Origin: Thermoguttaceae bacterium
GTDB lineage: Bacteria > Planctomycetota > Planctomycetia > Pirellulales > Thermoguttaceae
NCBI GenBank assembly: GCA_017447865.1
Contig: JAFSMO010000092.1
Coordinates: forward strand, 94,954 to 158,953
Length of the DNA: 64,000 bases
Direction: 5' to 3'
Part shown: in pieces, positions 7,752 through 15,983 of the stretch
How the letters are laid out: each line of letters begins with the position of its first letter
Position numbering within the stretch: the stretch's first letter is position 1
The notes under the pieces: generated by a model
Database searches by the model: none
What the model was told of the DNA's origin: nothing
Seen by the model: only the letters and a program-made list of their open reading frames with translations
Position numbers and translations under genes: made by a program

Positions 7752-8946
7752 ATATAATACACGCACGGGGACCCGATTCGGGCTCCACGGCGGGCAGTAC
7801 GTGCCGGAAACGCTCATGAATGAGATCAACCGGCTCGAAAAGGCGTACGAATTTTACAAAAACGACCCGGAATTCAACGCCGAGCTGGACGCGCTGAACC
7901 GGGACTACTCGGGCAGGCCGTCGCTTCTTTACTACGCGGAAAAAATGACCCGCGATCTGGGCGGCGCGAAGATCTACTTCAAGCGCGAAGACCTGAATCA
8001 TACCGGCTCGCACAAAATTAATAACGTGTTGGGCCAGTGCCTTCTTGCGAAGAAAATGGGCAAAACGCGCGTCATCGCCGAAACGGGTGCAGGCCAGCAT
8101 GGCGTGGCGACGGCCACCGCGGCCGCCCTGATGGGGCTGGAATGCGAGATCTTCATGGGAAAAGAGGACACGATCCGGCAGGCACTGAACGTTTACCGCA
8201 TGGAACTGCTCGGCGCGACGGTTCATCCCGTCACTTCCGGCACGATGGTCCTGAAAGACGCTGTGAACGAAACGATGCGCGAGTGGACGAACCGCTGCGC
8301 CGACACGCACTACGTCCTGGGGACGGTCATGGGGCCGCACCCGTTCCCGATGATGGTGAGGGATTTTCAGGCGGTGATTTCTCGTGAGGCCCGCGCGCAG
8401 ATCCTCGAAAAAGAAGGAAAACTCCCCGCCCTGGTGACGGCCTGCGTCGGCGGCGGCTCCAACTCCATGGGAATGTTTTACCACTTCATCCCCGACGCCG
8501 GCGTGAAACTCGTCGGCTGCGAGGCGGGCGGAAAGGGAATTGAAACCGAAAAGCACGCCGCCTCGATCAACCGCGGCGAAGTCGGGATCTTCCACGGCAT
8601 GAAGTCGTACTTCTGCCAGGACGAAAACGGCCAGATCGCTCCGGTCTATTCCATCTCGGCGGGCCTCGATTACCCCGGGATCGGGCCGGAACACGCCTTC
8701 CTGTACGACTCGGGCCGGGCGCAGTACGTCGCCATCACGGACGAAGAGGCGGTCTGCGCGTTTGAGTATCTCGCCCGGACGGAAGGGATCATTTGCGCCA
8801 TCGAAAGCGCTCACGCCGTCGCGTACGTGCAAAAAGTCGCGGGAAGCATGAGTCCGGACGAAATCATCATCTGCTGCCTGTCGGGCCGCGGGGACAAAGA
8901 CGTGGCGGCGATCGCCCGCTACCGGGGAGGTGACCTTCATGAGTAA
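7744..8946 (+). CDS. trpB: Tryptophan synthase beta subunit TrpB
   Basis: PLP enzyme that condenses indole with serine; it works as an alpha2-beta2 complex with TrpA. The protein is 400 residues, normal size. KREDLNHTGSHKINN contains the PLP-binding lysine; ETGAGQHGVATATAAA is the catalytic-glutamate loop (GAGQHG) that holds the substrate carboxylate; ACVGGGSNSMGMF is the phosphate-binding GGGSN loop; SAGLDYPGIGPEH and CCLSGRGDKD complete the family signatures. This is a TrpB1-type sequence. The ATG lies inside the last codons of trpF, and its own 3' end overlaps trpA by 8 nt. Confidence 0.98.
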   Translation: MVEYNTRTGTRFGLHGGQYVPETLMNEINRLEKAYEFYKNDPEFNAELDALNRDYSGRPSLLYYAEKMTRDLGGAKIYFKREDLNHTGSHKINNVLGQCLLAKKMGKTRVIAETGAGQHGVATATAAALMGLECEIFMGKEDTIRQALNVYRMELLGATVHPVTSGTMVLKDAVNETMREWTNRCADTHYVLGTVMGPHPFPMMVRDFQAVISREARAQILEKEGKLPALVTACVGGGSNSMGMFYHFIPDAGVKLVGCEAGGKGIETEKHAASINRGEVGIFHGMKSYFCQDENGQIAPVYSISAGLDYPGIGPEHAFLYDSGRAQYVAITDEEAVCAFEYLARTEGIICAIESAHAVAYVQKVAGSMSPDEIIICCLSGRGDKDVAAIARYRGGDLHE

Positions 8947-9709
8947 AATCGCAAAAGCATTTGAAAACGGACCGGCTTTCATTCCTTTTCTGACCGCCGG
9001 AGATCCGAGCCTGGAAAAGACGGAAGAATTCATTCACGAAATGATCCGCGCAGGCGCCGACCTGATCGAGATCGGGATCCCGTTCTCCGACCCGATCGCG
9101 GAGGGGCCGGTGATCCAGGAGGCCGACATTCGGGCGCTTCGGGCTGGAACCACCCCCGACGGGATTTTCGAAATGGTCGCGCGGCTTCGGAAAACGACGG
9201 ACATTCCGATGGTTTTCCTGACGTACGTGAACCCGGTCTTCCACTACGGCTTTGAGCGTTTCTGCGCCCGGTGCGAGGAAACGGGGATCGACGGTCTGAT
9301 CATACCTGACCTCCCGTTTGAAGAAAAGTCCGAGCTGGACGCCATCACGAAACGGCACGGTCTGGACGTGATCTCGCTCATCGCGCCGACTTCGGAAGAC
9401 CGCATTTCGCGTATCGCCGTCGAGGCTTCGGGCTACATTTACGTCGTTTCCTCCATGGGCGTGACGGGGGTCCGCTCCGAGATCAAGACCGACCTGCGCT
9501 CCATCCTGAGCGTCATCCGAAACACCACGGACGTTCCGGCCGCCATCGGTTTCGGGATCAACACGCCCGAGCAGGCGTACGAAATGACCAGGATCGCCGA
9601 CGGCGCGATCGTGGGGTCCGCCATCGTGAAGATCATCGCCCAGTACGGCGACGCGGCCGGACCGAAGATTTACGAGTACGTGAAGATGATGAAAGACGCG
9701 ATCCGCTGA
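8939..9709 (+). CDS. trpA: Tryptophan synthase alpha subunit TrpA
   Basis: Cleaves indole-3-glycerol phosphate to indole, which is channelled to TrpB. The protein has 256 residues and a TIM-barrel fold. FIPFLTAGDPSLEKT, DLIEIGIPFSDPIAEGPVIQ (containing the catalytic Glu) and LIIPDLPFEEKSELD (containing the catalytic Asp region) are the classical signatures, with VVSSMGVTGVRSE and GFGINTPEQA at the phosphate-binding end. The start is placed at the ATG at 8939 because GGGAGG lies eight bases upstream; a GTG at 8930 overlaps that ribosome-binding site and is unlikely. The gene overlaps trpB by 8 nt (ATGAGTAA). No trpE, D, C or G is present in the window. Confidence 0.97.
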   Translation: MSKIAKAFENGPAFIPFLTAGDPSLEKTEEFIHEMIRAGADLIEIGIPFSDPIAEGPVIQEADIRALRAGTTPDGIFEMVARLRKTTDIPMVFLTYVNPVFHYGFERFCARCEETGIDGLIIPDLPFEEKSELDAITKRHGLDVISLIAPTSEDRISRIAVEASGYIYVVSSMGVTGVRSEIKTDLRSILSVIRNTTDVPAAIGFGINTPEQAYEMTRIADGAIVGSAIVKIIAQYGDAAGPKIYEYVKMMKDAIR

Positions 9710-9752
9710 CCGCGCAAGGTTTTGGGCCTCGACCAGCGCACAAACCAAACGC

Positions 9753-10000
9753 CAAAATCCCGCGTACGCGACGCCGAAGCGCTTCGAAAACGTCCGATGC
9801 CGCAATAGGCCCCGCGGATCAGGCGGATCAGGCGGATTTAACGGATTGGATTTTAAATATTTTGAATCATTTAAACTTTTGAATGTTCACGCCCGATTTA
9901 AGTGATTTAATTCAATATTTCAAATCCGCCCTAATCCGCCCAATCCGCCTGATCCGCGGGGCCTATAGTCGCTGGATTTGGCGGTGGGCTGGACGTGAAC
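9753..10000. repeat. Family B long inverted repeat, copy B1
   Basis: The gene-free stretch 9710-10067 is filled by an inverted repeat whose core is 9805-9966. The left arm is ATAGGCCCCGCGGATCAGG with iterated GGCGGAT units; the right arm is its mirror ending GATCCGCGGGGCCTAT. Similarity to copy B3 (53468-53724) also covers the flanks: CAAAATCCCGYGTACGCGAC on the left and TAGTCGCTGGA then GCTGGnCGTGAAC on the right. The loop is AT-rich with no coding potential seen. Confidence 0.8.
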
Positions 10001-10067
10001 ACTGGGGCGGTCCCAAGCCTGAACCAAACCACCAATTTAAACTTCCCGCTCTGAAAGGAAAAAGACC

Positions 10068-10664
10068 ATGAAATCCACCGAAACCGCGTTCATTTTCATC
10101 GAGTTCCAGAACGAATTCTGCTCGCCCGGAGGAAAACTCTACGAGGCGGTAAAACCCGAGCTGGAACGGAACCAGACCATTCCCAACGCGCAGCGGCTTC
10201 TGGCCGGCGCACGTGCAAAAGGGTGCTTCGTCATTCACTGCCCGTTCGTCCTGAACGCCGGGTGGGTCCAGGCGCACGCCTGCTCCGGGATCCTCGCGGG
10301 GATTTTGGAGAATCAGATGTTCGCGCCGAACACGTGGAACCAGAGCATCATCGACGCGATGAAGCCGCTCGACTCGGAAGTGGTGCTGGAAAACAAGCAG
10401 ACGCTCAGCGCGTTCAGCCACACGAATTTGCAGGCGCTGCTCGAAGAAAAGGGGATCAAAAACCTGATCGTTTCGGGCTTCCTGACGAACGTCTGCGCCC
10501 AGGGGACCGCGTTCACGGCGTACGATTTGGGCTTCCAGACCCGCATGGCGCTGGACGCCTGCTGCGCGACGAGCGAGTCGATTCAGCGCTACGTCGAAAA
10601 CGATTTCGCCCCGGTTTTGGGCGGCGCGAACCGAGCGGACGCGATTCTGGCGGAGATCGAGTAA
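10068..10664 (+). CDS. Isochorismatase-fold cysteine hydrolase
   Basis: A 198-residue member of the cysteine hydrolase (isochorismatase/nicotinamidase) family. The presumed catalytic triad is visible: an acidic residue in FIEFQNEF (Glu where most members have Asp in the DxQNDF motif), Lys in ENKQTLSAF, and Cys in SGFLTNVCAQGTAFTAYD, which corresponds to the GxxTxxCV nucleophile block. Substrate is not predictable; amide or ester hydrolysis is usual. AAAGGA lies upstream of the ATG. It is a single gene between two repeat clusters. The Glu-for-Asp change is found in some subfamilies and does not prove inactivity. Confidence 0.88.
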   Translation: MKSTETAFIFIEFQNEFCSPGGKLYEAVKPELERNQTIPNAQRLLAGARAKGCFVIHCPFVLNAGWVQAHACSGILAGILENQMFAPNTWNQSIIDAMKPLDSEVVLENKQTLSAFSHTNLQALLEEKGIKNLIVSGFLTNVCAQGTAFTAYDLGFQTRMALDACCATSESIQRYVENDFAPVLGGANRADAILAEIE

Positions 10665-10671
10665 GAATTAT

Positions 10672-10694
10672 GGGGACGACGCTTCCAGCGTCGT
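10672..10694. repeat. Family C short palindrome, left copy
   Basis: GGGGACGACGCTTCCAGCGT plus CGT: a self-complementary unit (ACGACGCT/AGCGTCGT). An inverted copy is at 11719-11741, so the two bracket a 1-kb segment holding repeat A2 and an AT-rich membrane gene. A related half-unit (ATTACGGGGACGACGCTGG) occurs at 18220-18237. Confidence 0.75.
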
Positions 10695-10828
10695 TTAAAG
10701 GCCTCCCTGAAAGGGGGGCTGGCTCGCGCAGCGAGACTGGGGGGTTCCGACCAAAGGACGGACTTTCCCCCGTTTCTAAACCCCTCCGCTCCTTTGGGGC
10801 ACCTCCCCTTTCAGGGGAGGCTTTAAAT
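10694..10828 (+). repeat. Family A structured palindromic repeat, copy A2
   Basis: Same architecture and polarity as A1, bounded by TTTAAAGGCC and GGCTTTAAAT. The second hairpin is CTCGCgcaGCGAG. The fourth hairpin is CTCCtttGGGG, keeping pairing through a G-T wobble where A1 has CCCC/GGGG. It directly abuts the family C palindrome. Confidence 0.85.
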
Positions 10829-10892
10829 TAATTCCCTCCGCAGGTTCACGACTATTAACGTTGCGGCCGAGCCAGCCACCAAAAGGAAAAAC

Positions 10893-11681
10893 ATGACAAA
10901 CACTTCACTTCAATCCCGCGAGGCGTCGTCCCTCACACCTGAACGGAAGGCTTTGGCAAGGATTGGCAAAAGCTTTTACATACTTTGTCTACTTCTTAAA
11001 ATTGCCTTAATCGCGTCTTCTTTTCTCTTGGTGGCTTACTTGAGCGACGATCTGTTTTTTGTTGTTCTGACAATTCTTGGGTTGTACTTTCTGGCGGTTT
11101 TTCTTCCATTTTTTCTTTTCATGTGTGTTTGTGTCTGGGCTACCCCTCTATCGATCGTTCCAGGCAGAAGTGTCGCGAGATGCTTTGTGATTTCATCCAT
11201 CGCGGCCCTCGTGTGCTTCCCAGTCGGTGAGTTTTTGTCAAATCCGCAAAGGTGCAATATTTGTCTCTGCTTTGGGATATATTTCTTTTCCGCGGCATTT
11301 CTTCTTTTTCTGATCTATATGTGGCGGCTCGCCTCTGCAGTGGGTTCCAAACGCGTTAAACGCCATGTCAAATGGATCATTATTGGATATTTGATCGTTA
11401 TTATGTTTCTGCAAATACTCTATGGCAGATATTTCGAAACAGACCTTTCGCAAAGATTTCCTTTAATACTCTGTGCGCCGTTGTTCTATTTGGTGGACTA
11501 CTTTTTCTTTGGGATTTTTTTGATATATTATTGTATTGCCTGTGTAACTCCTGTCGAGGATTTGTTGCTCACCGTATTCACGGTCGCAGTACTGGGATTT
11601 ATCGCGGCGTTATCCATCGTAAGATTTTTTGGCGATATGGCAAAAGATATCAAGACGTTTGTCGAGAGCCATTTACCATGA
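10893..11681 (+). CDS. Polytopic membrane protein of unknown function, AT-rich
   Basis: I do not recognise this 262-residue protein. After a polar N-terminus of about 28 residues it is almost entirely hydrophobic, with roughly six to seven membrane segments (for example LLLKIALIASSFLLVAYL, FVVLTILGLYFLAVFLPFFL, WIIIGYLIVIMFLQILYG and YFFFGIFLIYYCIACV). Short cytoplasmic-type loops carry Arg/Lys (VGSKRVKRHVK). AAGGA lies before the ATG. Base composition and codon use (many A/T-ending codons) differ from the GC-rich neighbours, and inverted family C palindromes flank the segment, so recent acquisition is likely. There is no sign of transport or enzyme motifs. Confidence 0.7.
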   Translation: MTNTSLQSREASSLTPERKALARIGKSFYILCLLLKIALIASSFLLVAYLSDDLFFVVLTILGLYFLAVFLPFFLFMCVCVWATPLSIVPGRSVARCFVISSIAALVCFPVGEFLSNPQRCNICLCFGIYFFSAAFLLFLIYMWRLASAVGSKRVKRHVKWIIIGYLIVIMFLQILYGRYFETDLSQRFPLILCAPLFYLVDYFFFGIFLIYYCIACVTPVEDLLLTVFTVAVLGFIAALSIVRFFGDMAKDIKTFVESHLP

Positions 11682-11718
11682 GATTCACTCACGGGTATAA
11701 CATTCAAACGAGATGGCG

Positions 11719-11741
11719 ACGACGCTGGAAGCGTCGTCCCC
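11719..11741. repeat. Family C short palindrome, right inverted copy
   Basis: ACGACGCTGGAAGCGTCGTC then CCC, the reverse complement of the unit at 10672-10694. The similarity extends outward by a few bases (GTAATTCAT here, ATTATG on the other side). Confidence 0.75.
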
Positions 11742-11752
11742 GTAATTCATAA

Positions 11753-13018
11753 TCAGAAGTTTCGGCCCTGCGTGCAGACCAGAATATTTCTCGCGGGCTT
11801 CCGCCTCAGCACGTCGTTCACTTTCTCCACCGTGAGACTTTGCACCTCGGCCGAGATCTCCTCAAACGTCCGGACGCGGCCAAGGCGTTTCCAGTCCGTA
11901 ATGAGGCCCGTCGCCAGGCTCAGGCTGGACTCCTGCTCCATGACGAGCGCCATCCGGTGGCGGGCTTTGTACGCGCGGAGCTCTTCTTCCGTCACGCCCT
12001 CTTGCAGACGCTCGATCTCGCTCCGGATCACGTCAAGCGTTTCCCGGGCGTTTTCTTCCCGGCAGCTGGCCGTACAGAACGCTCCGGCCGCGTGGTGCAG
12101 CGAAACGCAGTGCGCGCCCACGTCGTAGCAAAAGCCACGCTTTTCGCGGACCTCGTTGAAAAGCCGCGAATTCATGCCGCCGCCCAGAATGCTGATCCCG
12201 GCCCACTCCGCCCGCCAGTTGGGCTCCAGCAGAGGCGTGATCTCCCAGCCGAGCTCGATGTGCGTCTGCGGCGAGTCGAACGGAGTGTGCAGCGACTCGC
12301 GCCGCGTCTCGTTCGGCGGAAGTTCCGGTTTCGTTTTTGGCTCCCAGTCCCCGAACAGACGCCGGACCTTTTCCGCGGTCTTCTCCCAGTCAAAACTCCC
12401 CGCCACCGCCAGAACGCACTGGTTCGGCATCATCAGCGCGTCGTACTGGGCGCGGACTTCTTCCCACGAGATGCTTTCGATCCCCTCGCGGTTTCCGTCT
12501 TCGTCGTGCCCCCAGGCCGGACCGAAAAAGCGCTCGCTCATCACCTGACCGAGCCGGCCTTCCGGATTATCCTCGCAGAAGGAGATTTCCTGAAGCAGGA
12601 CCTGACGACCGTCCTCCATCTGCTCGCGGGGCAGGACCGGGCGGCGAAGAAGATCGGCGTAAAGGTCCAACGCGGCCTCCAGATTCTCGGCGAGCATCGA
12701 CGCGCGAAACTCCAGAGTGGAAGCGGTGAGGCTCTCGGTCCGGTCGATCCCGATCCGGTCGATCGCTTCGAGAAACTGACGGTTGGAAAGATCCCCGGCG
12801 CCGCGAAGCATCATTTCGCAGACGAACGCGGCCATGCCGTACTTTCCCACGGGGTCCCAAACGCTTCCCAAGCCGGTCCAGAATGAAAAAGAGACGGAAC
12901 GGAAGTGCGGGAGCACCTCGCCCAAAAGGGTAAAGCCGTTCGAAAGGGTAAGCTGATGGATCAAGGGGACCGTCCTTTGCGCGTTTTTCGTTTTTTTCGA
13001 TTCATGAACTCCCCCCAT
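11753..13018 (-). CDS. M16 (insulinase) family peptidase homologue without zinc ligands
   Basis: A 421-residue protein with both M16 halves: an N-terminal LSNGFTLLGEVLPHFRSVSFSFWTG-type domain and the C-terminal half around LGGGMNSRLFNEVREKRGFCYDVG, which is the family's Arg/Tyr substrate-binding block. The expected HxxEH zinc motif should occur at G61-x-x-H-F-L-E-H but reads GMAAFVCEMM: His is Ala64, Glu is Cys67 and His is Glu68. It should therefore be catalytically dead, like the regulatory subunits of two-chain M16 proteases. No active partner is in the window. The start is uncertain: ATG at 13018 has GGAAAG upstream, while TTG at 12964 has AAAGGA eight bases upstream and would match the usual family N-terminus better (403 residues). 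Confidence 0.85.
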   Translation of the reverse strand: MGGVHESKKTKNAQRTVPLIHQLTLSNGFTLLGEVLPHFRSVSFSFWTGLGSVWDPVGKYGMAAFVCEMMLRGAGDLSNRQFLEAIDRIGIDRTESLTASTLEFRASMLAENLEAALDLYADLLRRPVLPREQMEDGRQVLLQEISFCEDNPEGRLGQVMSERFFGPAWGHDEDGNREGIESISWEEVRAQYDALMMPNQCVLAVAGSFDWEKTAEKVRRLFGDWEPKTKPELPPNETRRESLHTPFDSPQTHIELGWEITPLLEPNWRAEWAGISILGGGMNSRLFNEVREKRGFCYDVGAHCVSLHHAAGAFCTASCREENARETLDVIRSEIERLQEGVTEEELRAYKARHRMALVMEQESSLSLATGLITDWKRLGRVRTFEEISAEVQSLTVEKVNDVLRRKPARNILVCTQGRNF

Positions 13019-13055
13019 TATACTTTCTTTCCAAAAAAATGCAATTCCCGGGGGC

Positions 13056-13083
13056 TTGACTTTCTCGTCTTTTCCGGTAAAAT
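13056..13083 (+). promoter_or_regulatory. Promoter of hisF
   Basis: TTGACT (13056-13061), a 16-nt spacer and TAAAAT (13078-13083), 52 nt before the hisF start codon. Confidence 0.65.
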
Positions 13084-13135
13084 AAAAACCAGTTTTTCCT
13101 TTTCCCTTTCCTCTTTCCCCAATTCAGGAGCTAAA

Positions 13136-13900
13136 ATGGACTACTGCAAAATCATCCCGTGCCTCGATACAAAAGACGGACGTCTGGTGAAGGGCGTGAA
13201 CTTCGTGGAACTGAAAGAAGTCGGCGACCCGGCAGAAAGCGCGGCGGCCTACGACGCGGCTGGCGCTGATGAACTGGTTTTCCTCGATATTACCGCCACG
13301 CTCGAAAACCGCAAAACCCTCATCGAAGCGGTCAAACGGACCGTCGCCCGGATCCATATTCCGCTTACCGTGGGCGGCGGGATCCGCACCACCGACGACA
13401 TTAAGGAAATGCTGGACCTGGGCGTTTCCAAACTTTCGATGAACTCCGCGGCGGTGAAACGTCCCCAGCTCGTTGAAGAAGCGGCCAAAATGTTCGGCTC
13501 CGACAAAATCACCGTCGCCATCGACACGCGCAAAAACGCCGACATGCCGTCCGGGTTTGAAGTCGTGATCGCCGGCGGGACCAAAGGCGCGGGGATCGAC
13601 GCAGTCGAATGGGCGAAGCAGGTCGAAAGCCTCGGGGCCGGGGCGATCCTCCCGACGAGCATGGACGCCGACGGCATGCAGACCGGCTACGACATTCCCA
13701 TGACCCGGGCGATCGCCGACGCGGTGAAACTTCCGATCATCGCCTCGGGCGGCGCGGGCAAACTCGAGCACCTGTACGAAGCGGTCGCGGAAGGCCACGC
13801 CTCGGCCGTTCTGGTCGCGTCGATCGCCCACTTCGGGATCTTCACGATCCAGCAGATGAAAGACTACCTGGCGAGCAAAGGCGTCCCGGTCCGGAAATAA
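13136..13900 (+). CDS. hisF: Imidazole glycerol phosphate synthase cyclase subunit HisF
   Basis: Histidine pathway TIM barrel that uses ammonia from HisH to make imidazole glycerol phosphate and AICAR. It has 254 residues, normal for HisF. KIIPCLDTKDGRLVKGVNF contains the catalytic Asp (CLD) and phosphate-loop residues; ELVFLDITAT, LTVGGGIRT and VAIDTR (second catalytic Asp) follow; ILPTSMDADGMQTGYD and IIASGGAGKLEHL are the C-terminal phosphate loops. The ATG at 13136 is preceded by CAGGAG; the reading frame is open further upstream, but that part is not family sequence. hisH and other his genes are not nearby. Confidence 0.96.
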   Translation: MDYCKIIPCLDTKDGRLVKGVNFVELKEVGDPAESAAAYDAAGADELVFLDITATLENRKTLIEAVKRTVARIHIPLTVGGGIRTTDDIKEMLDLGVSKLSMNSAAVKRPQLVEEAAKMFGSDKITVAIDTRKNADMPSGFEVVIAGGTKGAGIDAVEWAKQVESLGAGAILPTSMDADGMQTGYDIPMTRAIADAVKLPIIASGGAGKLEHLYEAVAEGHASAVLVASIAHFGIFTIQQMKDYLASKGVPVRK

Positions 13901-13902
13901 TT

Positions 13903-14023
13903 CGGAATGCGGAATTCGGAATGCGGAATTAAAAAAGCCTTCGGCTTTTGAGGGCTAAATTCTTTCTGACTCTTACATTACGCGAAGCGTCAATTCCGCA
14001 TTCCACATTCCGAATTCCGCATT
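13903..14023. repeat. Family D inverted repeat built of GGAATGCGGAATT units
   Basis: The left arm at 13903-13930 holds two GGAATGCGGAATT-type units; the right arm at 13992-14023 carries the mirror AATTCCGCATTCC units, with a small GCCTTCGGC hairpin in the loop. It occupies the first half of the gene-free stretch 13901-14207. In the second half I see only two TGTACAG direct repeats (near 14122 and 14151) just ahead of the next gene. Confidence 0.75.
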
Positions 14024-14207
14024 GAAAGGCGGCCTCTTGAATCGATTGTGACGAATTTTCAGAATATTCCTCAATTATGGGCTGTAAAATGCCGAAAATT
14101 TAAAAGTCTTTAGAGTCTTTGTGTACAGATATTTTAAAGACAACAAATTGTACAGTGTGTCCGAATGGAGGCTTAGGCTTTCAGAGTACCATGGATCGAG
14201 GTTATTT

Positions 14208-14588
14208 ATGATTCGTCATTTGCCGATTTTGCTGTTGGCGGCTGCGCTTTTTGCCGTTTTTGTGAACGACGCTTCAGCGCGTGCGCCTCGCGGAATAGGA
14301 ATGTTTGGACCGACGGCTTCAGAAACGACCGGCAACTATGCGCCCGCGTATGGTGAACACTGGGGAAAGAATTACAACACCCAGGACTGGAATCGTTTCT
14401 ACCACTATCCTTACATTTACTACCCGCAGAACTACTATCCGGCTACTTATTATCGCAGCGCGGATAATATGTATTACCGGTATCCGCCGGAAATGCGTAT
14501 TCCGATCTACAATAAGAAGAATTTAAATTACTATCCGGAACCGCATCCGTATCATGGTGGATTCCACTACACGGTCGATATTTTCTGA
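14208..14588 (+). CDS. Small exported Tyr/Pro-rich protein
   Basis: I do not recognise the family. It is a 126-residue protein with a clear Sec signal peptide (MIRHLPILLLAAALFAVFVN, then cleavage after ASA). The mature part is rich in Tyr, Pro, Asn and His (WNRFYHYPYIYYPQNYYPAT, YYRSADNMYYRYPPEM), with no cysteine; this composition is typical of planctomycete extracellular or wall-associated small proteins. The start is the ATG at 14208, preceded by CGAGG; the frame is open upstream, but that extension has no signal peptide logic. It has its own terminator, so it is a single-gene unit. Role unknown. Confidence 0.75.
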   Translation: MIRHLPILLLAAALFAVFVNDASARAPRGIGMFGPTASETTGNYAPAYGEHWGKNYNTQDWNRFYHYPYIYYPQNYYPATYYRSADNMYYRYPPEMRIPIYNKKNLNYYPEPHPYHGGFHYTVDIF

Positions 14589-14614
14589 GTTTCAGGAAGT
14601 ACGGCACCTTACAG

Positions 14615-14647
14615 AAAAACGCTGGTCCTTGCGATCAGCGTTTTTTT
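14615..14647 (+). terminator. Rho-independent terminator
   Basis: AAAAACGCTG (14615-14624) pairs with CAGCG followed by seven Ts (14636-14647), 27 nt after the stop codon of the Tyr-rich protein gene. Confidence 0.85.
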
Positions 14648-14763
14648 GTTGAAACTCCAGGGGCCAGTGTACGCGAGGCTAAACCCATTCGCGCAACCTG
14701 ATCCATGCCGCAGTTCTTTGCGGCTTAAAAAAATTTTTCAAATCTCACGTGGAGATAAAAGGA

Positions 14764-15882
14764 TCAATCCGTCTCCCCGGCCTTCTCGCCTTTGACGTAC
14801 CAGCGAAGATATGCGTCGAGGAAGCCCTGAATATTCCCGTCGAGCACGGCGTGGAAGTTCCCCATGTAGTATCCGGTCCGGGCGTCCTTCACGCGCTGGT
14901 CGGGATGGAGGAAGTAGTTGCGGATCTGCGAGCCAAACCCGACTTTCGCCTTTCCTTCGTAGCGGTCGGCCTGTTCCTGCTCCCGCTTTTCCTCCTCGAG
15001 ACGCGCGAGTCGGGCCCGTAGCATTTTCAGGGCCATCGCCCGGTTCTGGTGCTGGGAGCGCTCGTTCTGGCACTGCACCACGACCCCGGTCGGAATGTGC
15101 GTCAGACGGATCGCGCTGGAGGTCTTGTTCACGTGCTGGCCACCGGCGCCCGAGGCCCGGAAAACGTCCTCCCGAATGTCTTTGTCGAGCAGCTCGATCT
15201 CCACGGCATCGGAAACGTCCGGGTCTACATCGACCGCGGCAAAACTGGTCTGGCGCTTGCCTTCCGAGTTGAACGGCGAGATGCGCACCAGACGGTGCAT
15301 TCCTGCCTCGCCTTTCAGGTAGCCGTACGCCAGCGGGCCGCGGATGGCGATGGACGCGCTGTTGATCCCCGCCTCGTCGTTTTCGAGCCGGTCGAGAATT
15401 TCGACTTTGTACCCCTGCATCTGCGCCCAGTTGATGTACATACGCAGGAGCATATCGGCCCAGTCGTTCGCGTCGGTTCCGCCGTCACGGGCGTTGATCG
15501 TCAGGATGGCGTCGCACTGGTCGTTCGGGCCGCTCAGCAGCGTGAAGAGTTCCAGGTGGTCGAGGTCCTTTTCGAGCGCTTCGAGATGACCCGGGACCTC
15601 CTCGGCAAACGACGGATCCTCGTCGGCCATTTCGACCTCGGTTTCCAGGTCTTCAAGCGACGCCCAGGCGTCGTTGAGCGGCTTCAGGACCGACTTGATG
15701 GACTTCAGCTCCTCCACGAAAACCTTGGTTTTCTCGGGGACCGTCCAGAAATTCGGGTCCTGGACCTGCATCAGTTCAATCTCTTTGACGCGGGCGGTTT
15801 TTTCGTCGTATTTGAGCGAGTCCTTCAAAAGACTCAGGCGTTTGCGGATCGCTTTCACGCGATCGGTGATTTCTTTTTCCAT
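14764..15882 (-). CDS. prfB: Peptide chain release factor 2
   Basis: Recognises UGA and UAA stop codons and triggers peptide release. It has 372 residues. The RF2-specific SPF tripeptide is present (LVRISPFNSEGKRQTSF), and the catalytic GGQ loop is RASGAGGQHVNKTSSAIRLT. The N-terminal helical domain runs through the position where many bacteria carry the programmed +1 frameshift (their LRGYL-DYD junction); here the corresponding RLSLLKDSLKYDEK is read in one frame, so this gene lacks autoregulatory frameshifting. The ribosome-binding site is weak. It is transcribed leftward as a single gene. Confidence 0.97.
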   Translation of the reverse strand: MEKEITDRVKAIRKRLSLLKDSLKYDEKTARVKEIELMQVQDPNFWTVPEKTKVFVEELKSIKSVLKPLNDAWASLEDLETEVEMADEDPSFAEEVPGHLEALEKDLDHLELFTLLSGPNDQCDAILTINARDGGTDANDWADMLLRMYINWAQMQGYKVEILDRLENDEAGINSASIAIRGPLAYGYLKGEAGMHRLVRISPFNSEGKRQTSFAAVDVDPDVSDAVEIELLDKDIREDVFRASGAGGQHVNKTSSAIRLTHIPTGVVVQCQNERSQHQNRAMALKMLRARLARLEEEKREQEQADRYEGKAKVGFGSQIRNYFLHPDQRVKDARTGYYMGNFHAVLDGNIQGFLDAYLRWYVKGEKAGETD

Positions 15883-15983
15883 GGCGGTTTCAGGTTGAAA
15901 AGGATGAATCGTCTGAAATTTCTTTACTTCATTTTAGCAGAAATTCAGAAAAAGAATAGTGGGGGCTGGACCCATTTTTGATT

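Noticed and set aside
8930..8938. GTG at 8930 as trpA start
   Set aside because: It overlaps the GGGAGG ribosome-binding site that serves the ATG at 8939.
9753..10000. Replication origin or iteron-type plasmid origin suggested by GGCGGAT iterations
   Set aside because: The same unit recurs at 27641 and 53468, has no DnaA-box cluster and no dnaA or rep gene nearby.
14705..14727. GCCGCA/TGCGGC hairpin as the prfB terminator
   Set aside because: On the prfB strand no T tract follows the stem; the T-rich side is on the other strand, so its role is unclear.
15780..15882. Programmed +1 frameshift in prfB
   Set aside because: The first coding region is read in one continuous frame through the expected site, with no in-frame TGA and no upstream start in another frame.
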